Assembly: GCA_965153455.1 (NCBI GenBank)
Contig: OZ234497.1
Location: 5,828,001 to 5,892,000 of the forward strand
Length of the DNA stretch: 64,000 bases
Origin: Sphagnum compactum
Lineage: Eukaryota > Bryophyta > Sphagnopsida > Sphagnales
Direction of reading: 5' to 3'
The notes beneath the pieces were generated by a model, which did no database searches, had not been told where the DNA came from, and saw only the letters and a list, made by a program, of their open reading frames with translations. Below are positions 24,246-37,199 of the stretch, one piece after another (the first letter of the stretch is position 1; each line of letters opens with the position of its first letter). Made by a program: the position numbers and the translations under genes.

Positions 24246-25830
24246 ATGGGAAAACAAAAAAAGATTGCATGGGATTGGAGATTTCAAGCCCATTACCAAA
24301 ATGAAGGAGATAACGTGCAATTATCCTTGCTCGAAGTTAATCCATTTAATCATCCATTTAACGGAACAATTTCTTCATCTACTGGTGTTAGTATGAACAT
24401 TGAAATTTTTGCTAATAAAGATAGGGATTAAGTAGAATCCATATTGATTTTACACAAACAAGGCAAGTTTTAGCCTGTTTGGAGTTGGAAGTTTATTCCA
24501 TGGGCATTTTTTGTTGTGAACAATGGGGATCAACCTAATTGTGAACAAGTACAACAATTGAAATGCACATTTTGTTTTTCACATGTCCCCCATACTTTGA
24601 TTGGAAAAAGGACAAAAGGGAAGAAGGGGATCATTGCATACAACAATCATTTGGGATAAGTTTTATGAAGCAACATGTTGAAGTTGAGCATCTTGAGCTC
24701 CTTAATGCATATGTTGCCAAATTTTGTAAAAAGCAACTCAGGGTCATAATCAAGGAGTGTTGATAGCAACAAAGTTGTACAACTTGCCAATAAATGTCAA
24801 AAAATAGCACCAAGTGTAATTTTTACTTGTTTTGGAAGCAAAGCTCTTTACAAGAAGCAATATGAAGTTTAGAAATTATTTTTGGAACACTTGATGTTGC
24901 TCATAGCCAAAGGGTTTTCCCCCTTAAGCACTTGTGAGTATATATGGATGCATAGGTTGGTGTGAAATTTGCCCAAATATCCCTTCAAGCTTGCATCAAA
25001 TGGTGTAAATAATCAGGTATGTATGTGGACAATCTTGATTTTGTGCAATGCAAGAATTTATAGTTTGTCAAATGTGGAATAAAATTGATCTTATTTTTTC
25101 ATTGTCCATTGTAGGCAAAAGGGCAAAAGAATGGAGGCAAACATGTCAAAATTTTTGTTTGCCTAAATAGAAGTTAGTAACTCATGTGAAGGCATGTTTT
25201 GCATCCAAAGTTGTCATGTTCAAGCAATGCCTAACCTATCAAGTTGTAATTATGAGTTGCTACAATCATCAAATGGAAGCTTTAGCCAACATAATTCCTT
25301 GAGCACAAACTTGGGCAATTGCTAAGGCAATTTGTGATACATTTTTTCCTATTGTGACTACTGGTGTACTTAACTAATGTCGTGAGTATTGACTATTGTT
25401 AGATACTCTTGCTTCAACAATCAAGTTATATGTGCAACTTTCTAAGGATAGATTAGAATTGCGCATGCAAAAGTTGATGTTGTTGAAGACATGGATATGT
25501 GCACTAAGGTGGAACAACTTTATGTTAACATGTGAGAACCAAGTGACTATTGTTTTTAGGCCCTTCCTTGATTTCATGGATACTTTTAAGCTTTTCAAGC
25601 CCATAAGATGCTTGTCCTCATGTTGGATCCTTGATTCAATGACTTGAATACATTGGGAAACTATGTTGGCCACTTTTTAGCAATTGAAACTACTAGTGCA
25701 TATGATAGTCAATTCCTCCTCCCAACCTTTAAAAGTTTATATTAAAAACTCCATGGATGGTCAAATGTTTTTACAAATGTTGTGTAAGAAAGTGTGTGCA
25801 ACACCAATGTTGTTTTTGGAGTAGGGTTCC
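24246..25830 (+). pseudogene. hAT-like transposase remnant with BED-type zinc finger
   Basis: Broken frames read in order. MGKQKKIAWDWRFQAHYQNE opens the protein. A finger with CTFC and, after a frameshift, MKQHVEVEHLELLNAYV (C-x2-C ... H-x4-H) lies at 24565-24730. Next comes a block around 24790-24960 with FLEHLMLLIAKGFSPLS, where frames must be switched twice. A C-terminal block around 25610-25740 reads LNTLGNYVGHFLAIE and AYDSQFLLPTFKSLY, as in the hAT dimerisation region. Several stops interrupt it, so the element is dead. I could not fix its termini. The flanking TGTAAGTGTAAA motifs (near 21770-21840 and 26120-26220) may be subterminal repeats. Confidence 0.55.
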
Positions 25831-27214
25831 CCAACTTCATCAAGAATGGAGTAGGATCATGTAAAGGATGGTGTGCAAAATTGGCACATGTATCCATGAT
25901 TTTAACAATGTTTTGTTTAATCTACAGATGAATTTTTTAAAAAATTAATTGAATTCCTACGCCTTATTGCCACTGTTACAAATATACCACTTCAATGATC
26001 AAATTAGACACTAAAAATGAATGTTTGTAAACTTTCAAGTGAATTAAATTGAACAAGTTTTTACATCTAATTTGTTTCATTTTTTGGTTTTTTGTCTATT
26101 TTACACGGTTTTTACACAACATGTAAGTGTAAAATAAAAAGGTTTATAATTATACTACTTAACATGCTAAATAAAAATAATGTAAGTGTAAATGTTTTAC
26201 ACTTATATTTACATTTTTTTGCATGGCCTAAAATGATTTACATGGTTTTAGATTTACATGGAGTGTGAATCCTAAACCATGTACATGCACAACATTGTTA
26301 TTAACTTAAGTACCATCTATCAATTGTAACTTAGTTTAACCTACTAGGTGCGATCACAATGAAACGAGCCAACATGATTACTTTGCAAAAGGATTGTGGC
26401 CCTTTTTTTAGTCTTAATGACTTTTGCATGTAAAGGAATTTTTAAATGAAATATTTTGTAACTTGTTACTAAAAATACTTACAGTTTCTTTAATACATCA
26501 CATTTTTTATGTTATCTTTTTCAAATAACTATGATTTTGTTAAAAGTGTGTAACTTTTGATAGATTTTGCATTTCGTTTTAAAAAATTATCATGATTTCA
26601 ATTCTTTCCAATATATGTTAAAGTTTTTGGGTTTTAGTTTTTTTAATCATAAGCTATAACTTTGTTTTGTAGGTCATGTGTATTACACACCATTTGCATG
26701 TTGTAAGGACTCTTGAACTTTTGAGATTATAAAAATATACATTGAATTTTAGAAAAATTCAAATTCCATAAATTTTTGAGTGTGGGTAATATGTTATTAT
26801 CATGTAAATTTTTTTATCATCAAATGTTTTTTATATTAAGAGAACCCTTGGCATAGTCCTTTGTAAAATGTACTGCTTTTGATGTAAGTGTTTTTCAAGT
26901 TCAAAAGTCCTTTTATCAAATTGAAACCCAAAAATAAATTAAATATTTTTTTCATTTGAATTCCTAGACACTCATAATACTCATTTAACACAACTTCCTA
27001 TGATTAACATGACATTAAAATGGCACCACATAAATATTTGTTAAGAAATTGCAGTTTTTTTTTATCACCCGACGTGCTTTTTGGCTCGTATGACTGTGAT
27101 TGCACCCTACTACCCATTAATGTAATTTATTACTTGCTAATTAACTTAAATTACTAACTAAAATAAATTACATTGCAACTAAAGTTAAACCCACATGGTA
27201 TTTATGCCTAAACC

Positions 27215-27430
27215 AAATATGTCACATGGGATTTAAGTTAAACCTTGGCTCAACCTTTGTTAAATTACAACTTGATTAAACCTTGGTTAAACTTTGACAA
27301 AAATTTGGTTAAATTAAAATTTGGCTTAATCTTGGTTAAACTATAACTTAGCACAAATTATAATTTGACTAAACCTTGATCAAACTTTAACTAAATTACA
27401 ACTTGGTTAAATTAAACTTTGACTAAATCT
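27215..27430. repeat. degenerate array of TTGGTTAAA-type units
   Basis: Complementary in unit sequence to the 21360-21600 array, with the dead hAT-like transposase between them. The two may be the ends of one old composite element or two insertions of the same AT-rich family. Confidence 0.6.
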
Positions 27431-27434
27431 TTAA

Positions 27435-28900
27435 AAACTACAACTTCAACAAAAAAAAAAAATGGTAGTAAGTTGATGAATATACCTTGAAGAGCCAACC
27501 AAAATACCTAAGATAAAATCTATGGACATAAAGATCATCTCCTACTTCTATCATCATTTGATAATTGCATTTCAAACTTGTAAAACATACAAAGTAAGAG
27601 CTATAAAAGATCACACAAATTGAAGATGAAACATTCAAATTCAGGATGAAACATGGATTACAAAGTCAAACTAGGACCGAAAGATAGGATGACTTATGGA
27701 GAACTTGAATAAATCAATATTGCTGCATATTCCAATCTAATGAGCAATCATTTGCAAATATCAAGCAAGCTACACATTTGGATGCACCAACACAAAACAC
27801 CCAGGCAATAGGGATAACTTGCAGTTGATGGTCACAACCCTGAACACCAAATTGGATCCAATTAGACGAAAAGAAAACTAGTACTAGAGACAACATTATC
27901 GTATGAAATACAAGTTGTTGCCCTCCATGATGAGAGCTTGCTATGCACATCATGTGGTACGTTGTTAATGTTATCATACTTTTGCATCATAATTTTCCCC
28001 CCCATCATTCTACTTGACATTAATTGCATCGTGCTGATTAGTTTGCATTGTTATCAAATGGAATTTTTTCAGTTCATTGTTTCTTACAATTTTGATTTTC
28101 AAATCAAATTCTAACCAAAAACTCAGTTCTGTAGATGCTGATGATGCAAAGGAGGATAAGAATAAGCAAATTGTGACAATTCTCATTTGTTATTGATGTT
28201 GAATGTGACCAGTGTTTTTTTTTCCCCTTGATTTTATGATGTAGACTAGTGGAAATCATCCATACAATGATTTAGCCCAGTTTGGCTATGAAAAAAAATG
28301 AAAGTAAAAATTTTAATTAAAAGAAAGAAAAGCATACTTCTATATTGTGGACTGCCTACTGGAACCTAATGTAAATTCTGCCAGCGATTGAACCAACAGC
28401 CACCAGTGCGCCATGACAGATAGATGGTGGGTTAATAGTAAACACTTTTGACCTATCTCCAGAATTTGGGTTGTGTTGGACATCTGAGTAATTGTCTGCA
28501 GCACTTGTCGCATTCAATTTCAACTGTCATGTGAAGCCAGCCAGACTTGCAATGAAAAGGATATCACTGTGAAAGCAGAATCTGACTTGTTATGTTCGAA
28601 TGATTGGATGTAGAGTGCACCGTGTCCAGACATACAATTAAAAACTGGGGTATAAATCTGTTAATAGATTTCCAGGGCATGGATCTGTATATTGTGAATC
28701 TCTGCTCGTACTGTTTGTACATCAACATAACAGCAGTTGAATGAGGATGTTATATACACGATTGTTCTCAGGTGTATTCTATGTCAGCCTATGCAACCCT
28801 AACACTGGTGGTTGAAGGGCTGGATGCTAGATTGGCACTGATCTCTCTCTCTCCCTCCCAACAACCCTTCTTATGTTTATGCACAAATAGACCTTTCCCG
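27435..28900. other. intergenic / 3' region of the LRR gene, no other gene seen
   Basis: Composition becomes less AT-rich from about 28350, as expected of the LRR gene's 3' untranslated and flanking sequence. No other coding feature recognised. Confidence 0.45.
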
Positions 28901-28938
28901 TCCTCCAAGCTTTGTACAAGGCAGCCTACAGTGCCCAT

Positions 28939-31900
28939 TTAACGGAGGCGGATGATGGTCAAGTTAGGCAGGCCAGATGACCGCAACCGCTCAACTGCTG
29001 GCAGTGTCACCTTGCATGCCTGTAGTGCCAGTGATGTCAAATTGGTCAAGGGCCGCAAGTGCTGTAGTCCCGCATTTGTCACCTTTGAGTTTGCCATGTT
29101 TAGTGAAACCAGTCCAACCATGCCTACAGATCCCACTCAACAATGGACTTTCAGATTGTACAAACCTTGCAATATATCTATGGGCTGTAAGATAACAACA
29201 CTCCTAGACAAGCATGGGTTATGTTTAAAATGTGTGGATGATGGGAAAATCATGATAGGATACATGTAGGAGCCTCACATATGGTTTTCAAGCTGTTATG
29301 AACAATAAGGAGGTATGTGTGAAGTCTGCAACTTGAACCCTCAAATCTGTATTGTACATAGTCAAGCTGGCATGCCTTACCAGAAAGATGGTGAAGGGCA
29401 TTGTCAGTGATGCGGCTATTCTGGGAGAGGTTAAGAGAGGTGAGTGAGGTGAGATCCTTGATGTTCTTCACCCCTACATCTGTGATCCCCCCTCCACACA
29501 ACTCCAATGTTTGCAGCTTCTTGAAATCTGTTTTCCAGTTCACAACCCAAAACATGGGTGTCATTAATTGACCTTCCATATGGGATGGCCTCCTTCATCA
29601 CAGAACAGAAACCATCATGTCTGCAGCATTAAGCTAGAGCAGAGAGTGAAATAGACCTTGAAAGAAAGTCACACTAGACACGATAATGTGGCTTTCCACA
29701 AGCTCTAAGAAGCCTGAGTAGCATAAAGCATGAAACAATGGGAGTTACAAGATTTCCTCCAACAGCAGTTGAGAGGAACAATACAAAGGAGCCTCAGCAA
29801 ACTTGGTCCAAACACAGGGAAAAAAACAGCATTAGCTGGGATGAAGAATCATTGAGAAGGGAAGAAGACCCACGTCGGAGGCAGGTTGTGCCATAGTCTG
29901 TGATCCTTGCCCCAAAAAGATCCAAAGTTTTGAGATTTGTCAAACCTGATCAACCCCCAATAGAACATAATAAGACAATCAACACCATTAAACTTTGGAC
30001 CCAGAGCAAGTGTCTATCGTGTCCACTGACAGCAATGAGAGTACAACATACTTGTCAGAGAGGCAAGGCCAGCATCAGTTATCTGCCGAGAGTCAAGATT
30101 GAGTGATGTGAGGGATGTGATGGTTGCAATCATGCGAAGCCCACTGTCCATCACCCCTGTTGTGAAGGAAAGGTTCAGGCTCTCCAACTTCTCCAAACCT
30201 GAAATTAAGATGTTCAAAACCAAGTCAAAAACACATAGGATGACATATGTAAGAAGAACCTATGGCTGCATAAAAGCACTTCACCATGTGCAAATGAAAA
30301 TCTTCCCAAACTAATGGAACATTGGACAATGATCTGTGACAATGTAACTGTAAACAGGCCTTGTGACAGAGCCCGTGAGCTGAACTGTAAACCATGAACC
30401 AAATTTACCAGTAAGAAAACGGAGTCCATTGTTGCCAATGTCGGTATCAGAAAGATCCAGTGTGTGAAGATTCACCAGACCTTCAGAATTGACAAGCAAG
30501 ATTGTTCAGTAACCTTGAACAGCGTACACATGTGCCCATCTCCCATGCAGAGACTAAGAGCAAGAGCAAGTGAATGAAAAGATGCCCTAGAAAGCCCAAC
30601 CTTGCATAAATCACAGTTTCTGACATTCAAGCATGAGAGTTCATCAAGAGGGGAAAAAAAGGTGCACCAGAAAGGTGCTCAACACCCTCATCACCAACTT
30701 TGCATGAATCAAGATTCAAGCTCTCCAGGTTGGTTAGCCCTGCACATCAAGATGCCACATATATAAAACATTCATAATCTTGCATTGTTAACCCAAAAAT
30801 TCAGGAAAGAGAATTCCATGTTTTAATGTCAAGACAGAAACCTTTCTCAAAGGAACTGTTCTGTGATGATGCTCATAGAAGAGCACACCAGTATTGTGTT
30901 TTCACTATCTCAGCCATCATGGGGTTTGCAGAAGTTCACAACATGCTTAAGAATCTCAAGGCAACCTTACACACATAAAGTTTACTCTCCTCTTTCACAC
31001 AAAAATCTGTGCCATTCAGAAAACGAAGGGAAGTTGGCTACCTTTGAGGAAAATCATTGAAGCATCCGTCACATTGTTGTAGCCCATGTTCAATACTCGA
31101 AGGTTCATTAGGCCTGCATAGAGAGAGGGGGGAGAATAAATCAGATCCTGACCCTGTGAGCATACATGTGATAATCTAATCTTCTGCTGTTGTAGTGGTG
31201 ATTATGAAGGCTGGTCTTTCCACACTGACCTTCCAGCTTTTTGCACCCAGAGTCAGGGAGGCAGCATGACTTCATGTTTAGGACACTCAGCATGGTCAAC
31301 TCTGTGTGCAACAAAAACCCAAAACATCAAGATACAAAAAAAAAAGCATCAACAGCAGCATGGTTTTGATCCAATAAGAGCTCTGCCAGAAAGTTGCCAG
31401 TTGTATAAAGCAGTGAAGAGCAACCAATGATCAAGATTTAGAACCTACAGAAATGTAGTTCCTCTATGTCTCTGAACAGTACCTCCAATGGTCTCCATAC
31501 ACTGAGAAGTGACAGGGCATCCTTCCATACTCAAACTCCGAAGCTTCTTCAACCCTGCAAGGCACAGACTAATCCTCAGGATGACCCAGTGTCCATGTTT
31601 CCATTAGACATGGTCAGCACACACTGATAACACGTATAGGTTATATATATATGACTTGCTTCTAGTAAAAGCACCACTGGGGCAGCAGAACCACCATAAA
31701 AGCAGGCAACTTGATCAGTCATGGGGCTGTACACCATAGCAACTTTGCTTCCTTCTGATATCCTGGTCCCCAAAGAAATGCAAATGAGAGTAAGCAAACC
31801 TTTCAAAGCTGCAATTCCTGTGTCATTCACTTTGCTTCTGGAAATTTGCAACTCCTCCAAATTTACAAGCCCTGCAATTCATCAAACAACAAAAATGCTT

Positions 31901-33657
31901 CAAACTGACCTCTTCTCTACCAAGTCCCCTGCAACAACAACAACAATTAGCATCTTTTTGAAAGTCCTAGAGGCAAAGTTTGATGCAATGATGACTACAA
32001 CAATAATTTTATCTTCCTCAATTTTGGCCAATCTGACCCACTTCTAAGATTTGCAAGAATTATGAAGGCTGTGCATATTGACAAAAACATACCAGAAAGA
32101 TGCTTGACATCTGAATTTTTGACAGAATTGCACCACCCAACATTCAACTTCTCCAGACTTGTCAGCCCTGTTTGACATAGACCCAAGCGTTTGATGCAAA
32201 AAAGATTATTACCTTACTGTGCAAATCCATTTCACAACCCCTTCTCACCACATAGTCAACATTCGTAGAGCAACCCTTTTGTGGTGAAAGAAGATGCAAA
32301 TCAGTCTTGGCATAGCTTGATCAGTCTGTCTTCCTCAGTTGGGTCAGCACTTGAACCTTGTAAGGATTTCTGCAAATGTAACAACTATTTTGTTGCCAGG
32401 GTTGCTGGCAATATAGGGATTAAAGAGAGGTGAAAATCAAACCTTTAAGGTGGATAAGGCCACCATGGATGCGGGGACAGCACTCCAGATCAAGGTCCTT
32501 GAGGTTGATAAGATGTGCAAAATAGCGCATGCCATCAGCTGTAATCAAGTTGCTGCTTCGAAAACTCAGTGATGTCAGATTCCCAAACCCTGAGAAAACA
32601 CACCCAGAATTCAGAGACTTTTTGACTTGCAAAGAATATTATCCATTTGCAGAGATGAAAAATGTGTGCATCAGATTCAACTGGACAATGGGATGCTTCT
32701 TCAAAGGAGACAATTCTGCAAGTTGAGAGAACTGGAAGATTTAGGTCTTGAAATGGGGAAACTGAGTACTGGGGCAAAGGGATTTGCCTGTCAAGGAGAC
32801 GAGACCAGCATCAGAAATATGGTCACAGGAACTCAAGATCAGGGTCTGCAGATTGTTACACATTTCAAGAGCCTTCAGGCCTGCATCAGTAACAGCAGAG
32901 CCTGATATATCCAGAGCCAAAAGTGATGAGCCCTGTGTTCCGATAACATCCAGCCATGTATCATCCACCCCTGGGTACTCTTCCAACATTACGTCCTGCC
33001 CTTGCACCCCCAAAATGCATGTCTCAAACTGATTGTCTGTTGCATTGCAACAAACTACACAAACACATTCGAGCAAGAGAAGGCCTCGTCTCACCACTGT
33101 GGAAAATTCAGATGCATAATAAAAACAGGAGAATGAGAAGCTTCAAATATCATAATTTACCTGCAGAGCACAGTCTAGAAAAGCATGGAGGATAGGTGGA
33201 GCTAAAAGCTGGTGTCGCACAAGCTCATTCAGAATCTGTTGCGTTAAATCACGGGGCATTGCTGACAAAGTTCTGTACCTTCCAATGTTCTGCAACAAAG
33301 CATATTTCAGACCAGACAACACAGACAAATTCCTGCCATGGCAGTGACCCAATACAATTTATTTGGGAAAAACTTCATACAAACCTCCACATTTCCCTGG
33401 AACCTGCAAGCATGGTGTCTATTGATCCTGGGATATTTTACCTGGCAAAATGCTTGAACAGATAGCTCCAAAAGAGATGGTGTGGACAATGAGCCATGAT
33501 GCTTCGTAAAACTCTCGGACTTCTGCATTGTTGTCAGCTTTAGGGGCCACCGTAAGCTGATGCTGCGACTCAGTTTGCCCACGGCTCCTGCATGAATCTC
33601 CACCTCCTCATTTTCTGGATCCCCCTGCTCCCGCTTCCGGGAACACGCCCCCCCCAT
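28939..33657 (-). CDS. N-myristoylated leucine-rich-repeat protein (At1g15740-like)
   Basis: Fifteen exons on the minus strand: 33442-33657, 33161-33289, 32788-32995, 32443-32589, 32093-32167, 31800-31871, 31483-31554, 31230-31301, 31042-31113, 30668-30739, 30409-30480, 30052-30198, 29874-29945, 29381-29527 and 28939-29123. They total 1758 nt, or 585 aa, matching the Arabidopsis family member in length and order. MGGACSRKRE is an N-myristoylation site with an adjacent palmitoylatable Cys, suggesting membrane attachment. The N-terminal block (YRTLSAMPRDLTQQILNELV) resembles an F-box-like helix. Then come about 17 Cys-containing LRRs of 24-25 residues (LTNLESLNLDSCKVGDEGV, CGGGITDVGVKNIKDLTSL). 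The protein probably binds partner proteins; its target is unknown. All phases agree and no lesion is seen. The intron after exon 3 uses a GC donor. Confidence 0.93.
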
Positions 33658-35961
33658 TCCTACCTGCCTTCCTCTAATACCCTAGCACCACCTTCTTCTG
33701 TGAATTATGCACCCTTTTTGCTCCCTTTCACCTTCCATCTGCACTCATTCAAAAGGGTCCTCAGTCAGAGGTTTTCAGTCTCAAACCAATTTAGAAACTT
33801 TCACATGTTTCAGATCTTGTTTCAATGTCTTCATCGTCAGATTCCCGATTCATAGATGCTTCAGATAAATGAGATCTATCATGTTCATTCCTTGCAGAAA
33901 AACCTGCTCTCAAGATTTTAAGAGTGTACATGAGATTCCCCAATTATCCAGTAGCTTTCGAAGCTTCTACCAAAGACAAACCAATCTCGAGCTCAAAACC
34001 CTTATCAAATCCCACTGCAGTATCCATTTGCAATCAAACTATGGCATTAACTAGATAAAACATCAACAGCTTCCTGAATCTCAGATTCACTACAACGTAG
34101 CAGACATTCAAGAACTCTTGAGAGCTGGATGCATAAGCAAAACAATTGGAGACCCATTTCTCTTGCAAGAGAATTTCATACTGGAAATGGGGTAAATGAA
34201 ATCAGCTCCTATCAGATTGGACAGTGACGGGAAATGACTATGGGAGAATGAACATAAAATAAAGCTTCTTTTGTTCCTCCATAACTACAGACTCCATAGA
34301 AGCTTTTAAAATCATGGGACCCTAAGGAAGGCAGCTAATTGATCCCTGCATTCAAGTTAACCCTTCTTTCCACATTATTGGAAAGAATTCAGGGGCCCCA
34401 TAAGAATCACAAAGTGGAGAACCCTAAGTAAAATGTTCATGCAGCATTCATGAAACCGACAGAATGTTATGTGTGAGTATCACACCTCGTTGTGGATATC
34501 GATTTCTTCCAATACCCACCGGCAAAATGACAGTAACAAAGACATCAGGAGGTTTCTTACCACCAGACCGATGCAACACAAGGAGGGGAGATTTATGCCA
34601 AAGAAGATGGGAACATGGGATGTGAGCGGAGTTGATTGATGAGATACTGAAGAAACTTTCAAGAGAATCAGACAAATTGGAAAAATTCCCAAATAGCAAG
34701 GGAATTTGCAAGATCCTTCCACTGGTTGCAAAGTGATGACGGGAGCCCAACCAAGAGAGGAATGAAAAACACACATGAAATCTGAAATCTCAAAATTGTC
34801 AGGGATAGGTCCAAACCAAACACAGTTTCCATAGTTCAAATCTGAGAAGAAGGCTTGGATCAACTTCCTGGTACAGAGAGGCCAGAATCCTTCAGCTAAG
34901 TTAACCAAAAACTTTAGAGACAATGCTGAGTTCCCACTTTGCAAAGCCCATAGAAACTTACCAATTGTGCAATAGTGTAAGTTGGATTTGTGCGAGAAGG
35001 AATCAGCAGCTGCAAAAAATCCGACATGCAAGCCCCATCTGTACAACATTGAAATGCACATGAATTTCATAAAACAGTAGTGGCATTTCTATTAAATGGC
35101 AAATAGAGTACAAGTTGAAGATTGGGAAAGGAGTGAAAAGAAAAAAAGCCCAGCCATGGGAGGATGATGATCCACTTCCAAAACAGTTCAGGAATTGACA
35201 AAGCAGAGGTCCCTCTCTCATTATGTAGGTCTCTCACCATCAATAGAGGATAGAAATCCATGCCATGACACGTGAAGAAGAAGAAGAAGAAGAACCTGAA
35301 TGAATTGGCAATTCAAACCTAAACCAGATGAGTGGAACCTGTCGGAGTTCTGACCAGGAGACAACAAGACCCCAACCAAGCATGCTTCAGTTGGGGGGGG
35401 GGGGGAAGGCTTGACTCTGAAAGGAGACTCACCAGGCAATAAAAGCCTCTTCTGTCATCTCCTGCACATCATGGCAGGAGGCAGCCGAAAGCTTGTTAAC
35501 CTCCAGGCGCTTTCTTGCAAACTTGATGGTTGCAAGAAAACCCTTCACGAATCCCTCACAAGACCAGAAGACGTGAAGAAGACATCCCAAAAGAAATTGC
35601 CTGTGTGTGTGTGTTGTTGAAGAAGCCCTTGGAACCAAAGTGAGGAAACAAGAGGATCCTAACCCTCTTTTCCTCAACAGACAAGAAAGAAAGAACAAAG
35701 CTTCTTCTACTAAATTAGCTTCTACCCAATTGTACAAACAAACCCCGACAAGTGTTCCACAATAGCAAAACTTTCTCTTTCTTCACACAAACAACAGACC
35801 CAACCAAATTTTCACCCGAACCCAAAATTCCAGCTCCCAATAGTGCCAGTAGTACTAAGACGCACACAGCTTTGTTTTTCCTACAATTCCATCAAAACCC
35901 ATGAAAGGGAAGGACACCCAAACAAAAACACAAAAGCCCCAAATTAGGACATAGCCCACCA

Positions 35962-36002
<41 letters not shown>

Positions 36003-36090
36003 GCCCACTCAGACTGCAAGCAATCACAACAACCCAGCTACAAAACAACCAACGACAGGAAAGACAGCCAGGTTACTTATGAGAGATGCT
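33658..36090. other. upstream region of the LRR gene, possible 5' UTR exons
   Basis: GC content stays closer to that of the LRR gene than to that of the AT-rich DNA beyond 36.6 kb, so untranslated exons or promoter may lie here. A 196-codon minus-strand open frame at 34480-35070 is rich in Cys, Ser, Leu and Phe without any motif, and I do not regard it as a gene. It also holds (GAA)n at 35275 and a G12 run near 35393. Confidence 0.4.
35966..36001. repeat. (CA)n microsatellite
   Basis: About 17 consecutive CA units. Confidence 0.95.
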
Positions 36091-36284
36091 CAAAGACTAT
36101 ATGCAACAGAAGAAGGACACCCACAAAACTAATTGCAACAACACACAACAACAACAAAAATAATGTCTGCCAAATTTTCCCAAATTACTCCAAACCGTCA
36201 GAAGAGAAACTGGAAGAACTGGCAGCTGCACTGGATATGGATCAACTAGAGGAAAGTATGGAGTTGAACAAGAGGAGGCAGAGA

Positions 36285-36350
36285 AGAGGGAGGGAGGGAG
36301 GGAGGGAGAGAGAGAGAGAGAGAGTGTGTGCGTGTGTGTGTGTGCGTGCA
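36285..36350. repeat. compound (GGGA)n-(GA)n-(GT)n microsatellite
   Basis: GGGA repeats run into GA repeats and then into GTGTGTGC. The open frames translated across it are artefacts. Confidence 0.9.
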
Positions 36351-36889
36351 AACAAGATGGAAGAATGGGTTTGGGGGGTATGGAATCCTTGTTGCAAAAG
36401 AGAGTACCTAACCCAAAACACAACATACCCACATATTTTGCTTTTGTGTGGGAGCATGGAGAAAAAAACACAGTCCTTTTTTCTTTTGTTTAGTCTTGTG
36501 TCTTTTCTTTGTTAGGCTTTTGTTGTGTGTACACTTTCATCATGCTTTAATTAGACAATTAGAGGGAAGGGAGGGGGGCCCCCAGGAAGACTGCCAAATC
36601 TCCATAATTTCATATATCCACATCTTTCTTTGCCCACACTATGACTCCCTTCATTCACTACTTGAAAAAAAAAACACCCTCCAATAAATATTCTAGTGTT
36701 TTGTATCTGTTTGCACCCTTACGTAGTAGGGGAAGAACCCATGTTGGAAAAATGAAATGCTGGCTCGTGAAGTAAAACCAAACACCACCACATTTCTTTC
36801 GCCCTGGATAATGTGCCATCCTAACTACACTACAAAAACTTGGCCAGGTTTTCTTCTAAAAAGTTTTACGGGAAGTTGTCCACTCCTCC

Positions 36890-37080
36890 ACTAATCAAGC
36901 AAATAATTTGCATTAAGGAAGTTATCATCGACTCCTTTACTAAATCACATAGTTAATGTAATTTATAGTGAACATCTCGTCCACTAATCAAGCAATAATA
37001 ATTTGCATTAAGGAAGTTATGGACTCCTTTACTAAAAGCACATAATAATGTAAAATTATAGGATGTTCACTGATCAAACA
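36890..37080. repeat. direct duplication, ~115-bp period
   Basis: The segment CACTAATCAAGCAA...TTTGCATTAAGGAAGTTAT...GACTCCTTTACTAAA appears twice in succession with small indels; CTCCTCCACTA copies follow at 37120 and 37170. Confidence 0.65.
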
Positions 37081-37199
37081 AGCAAAGGTATTATAGGATG
37101 GATGTCCTACACTCACTCCTCCACTAATAATTCCACAATTATCTTTATTAATAGGAAGAGTCACTCCTTACTCCTCCACTACCAATTACACAAGAATTG

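Noticed and set aside
34480-35070. 196-codon minus-strand open frame upstream of the LRR gene
   Set aside because: No motif, odd Cys/Ser/Phe-rich composition, no homologue known to me and several overlapping frames; more likely untranslated or promoter DNA.
36237-36515. Open frames with RERERE and LSLSLSPS runs
   Set aside because: Translation of the GA/GT microsatellite.
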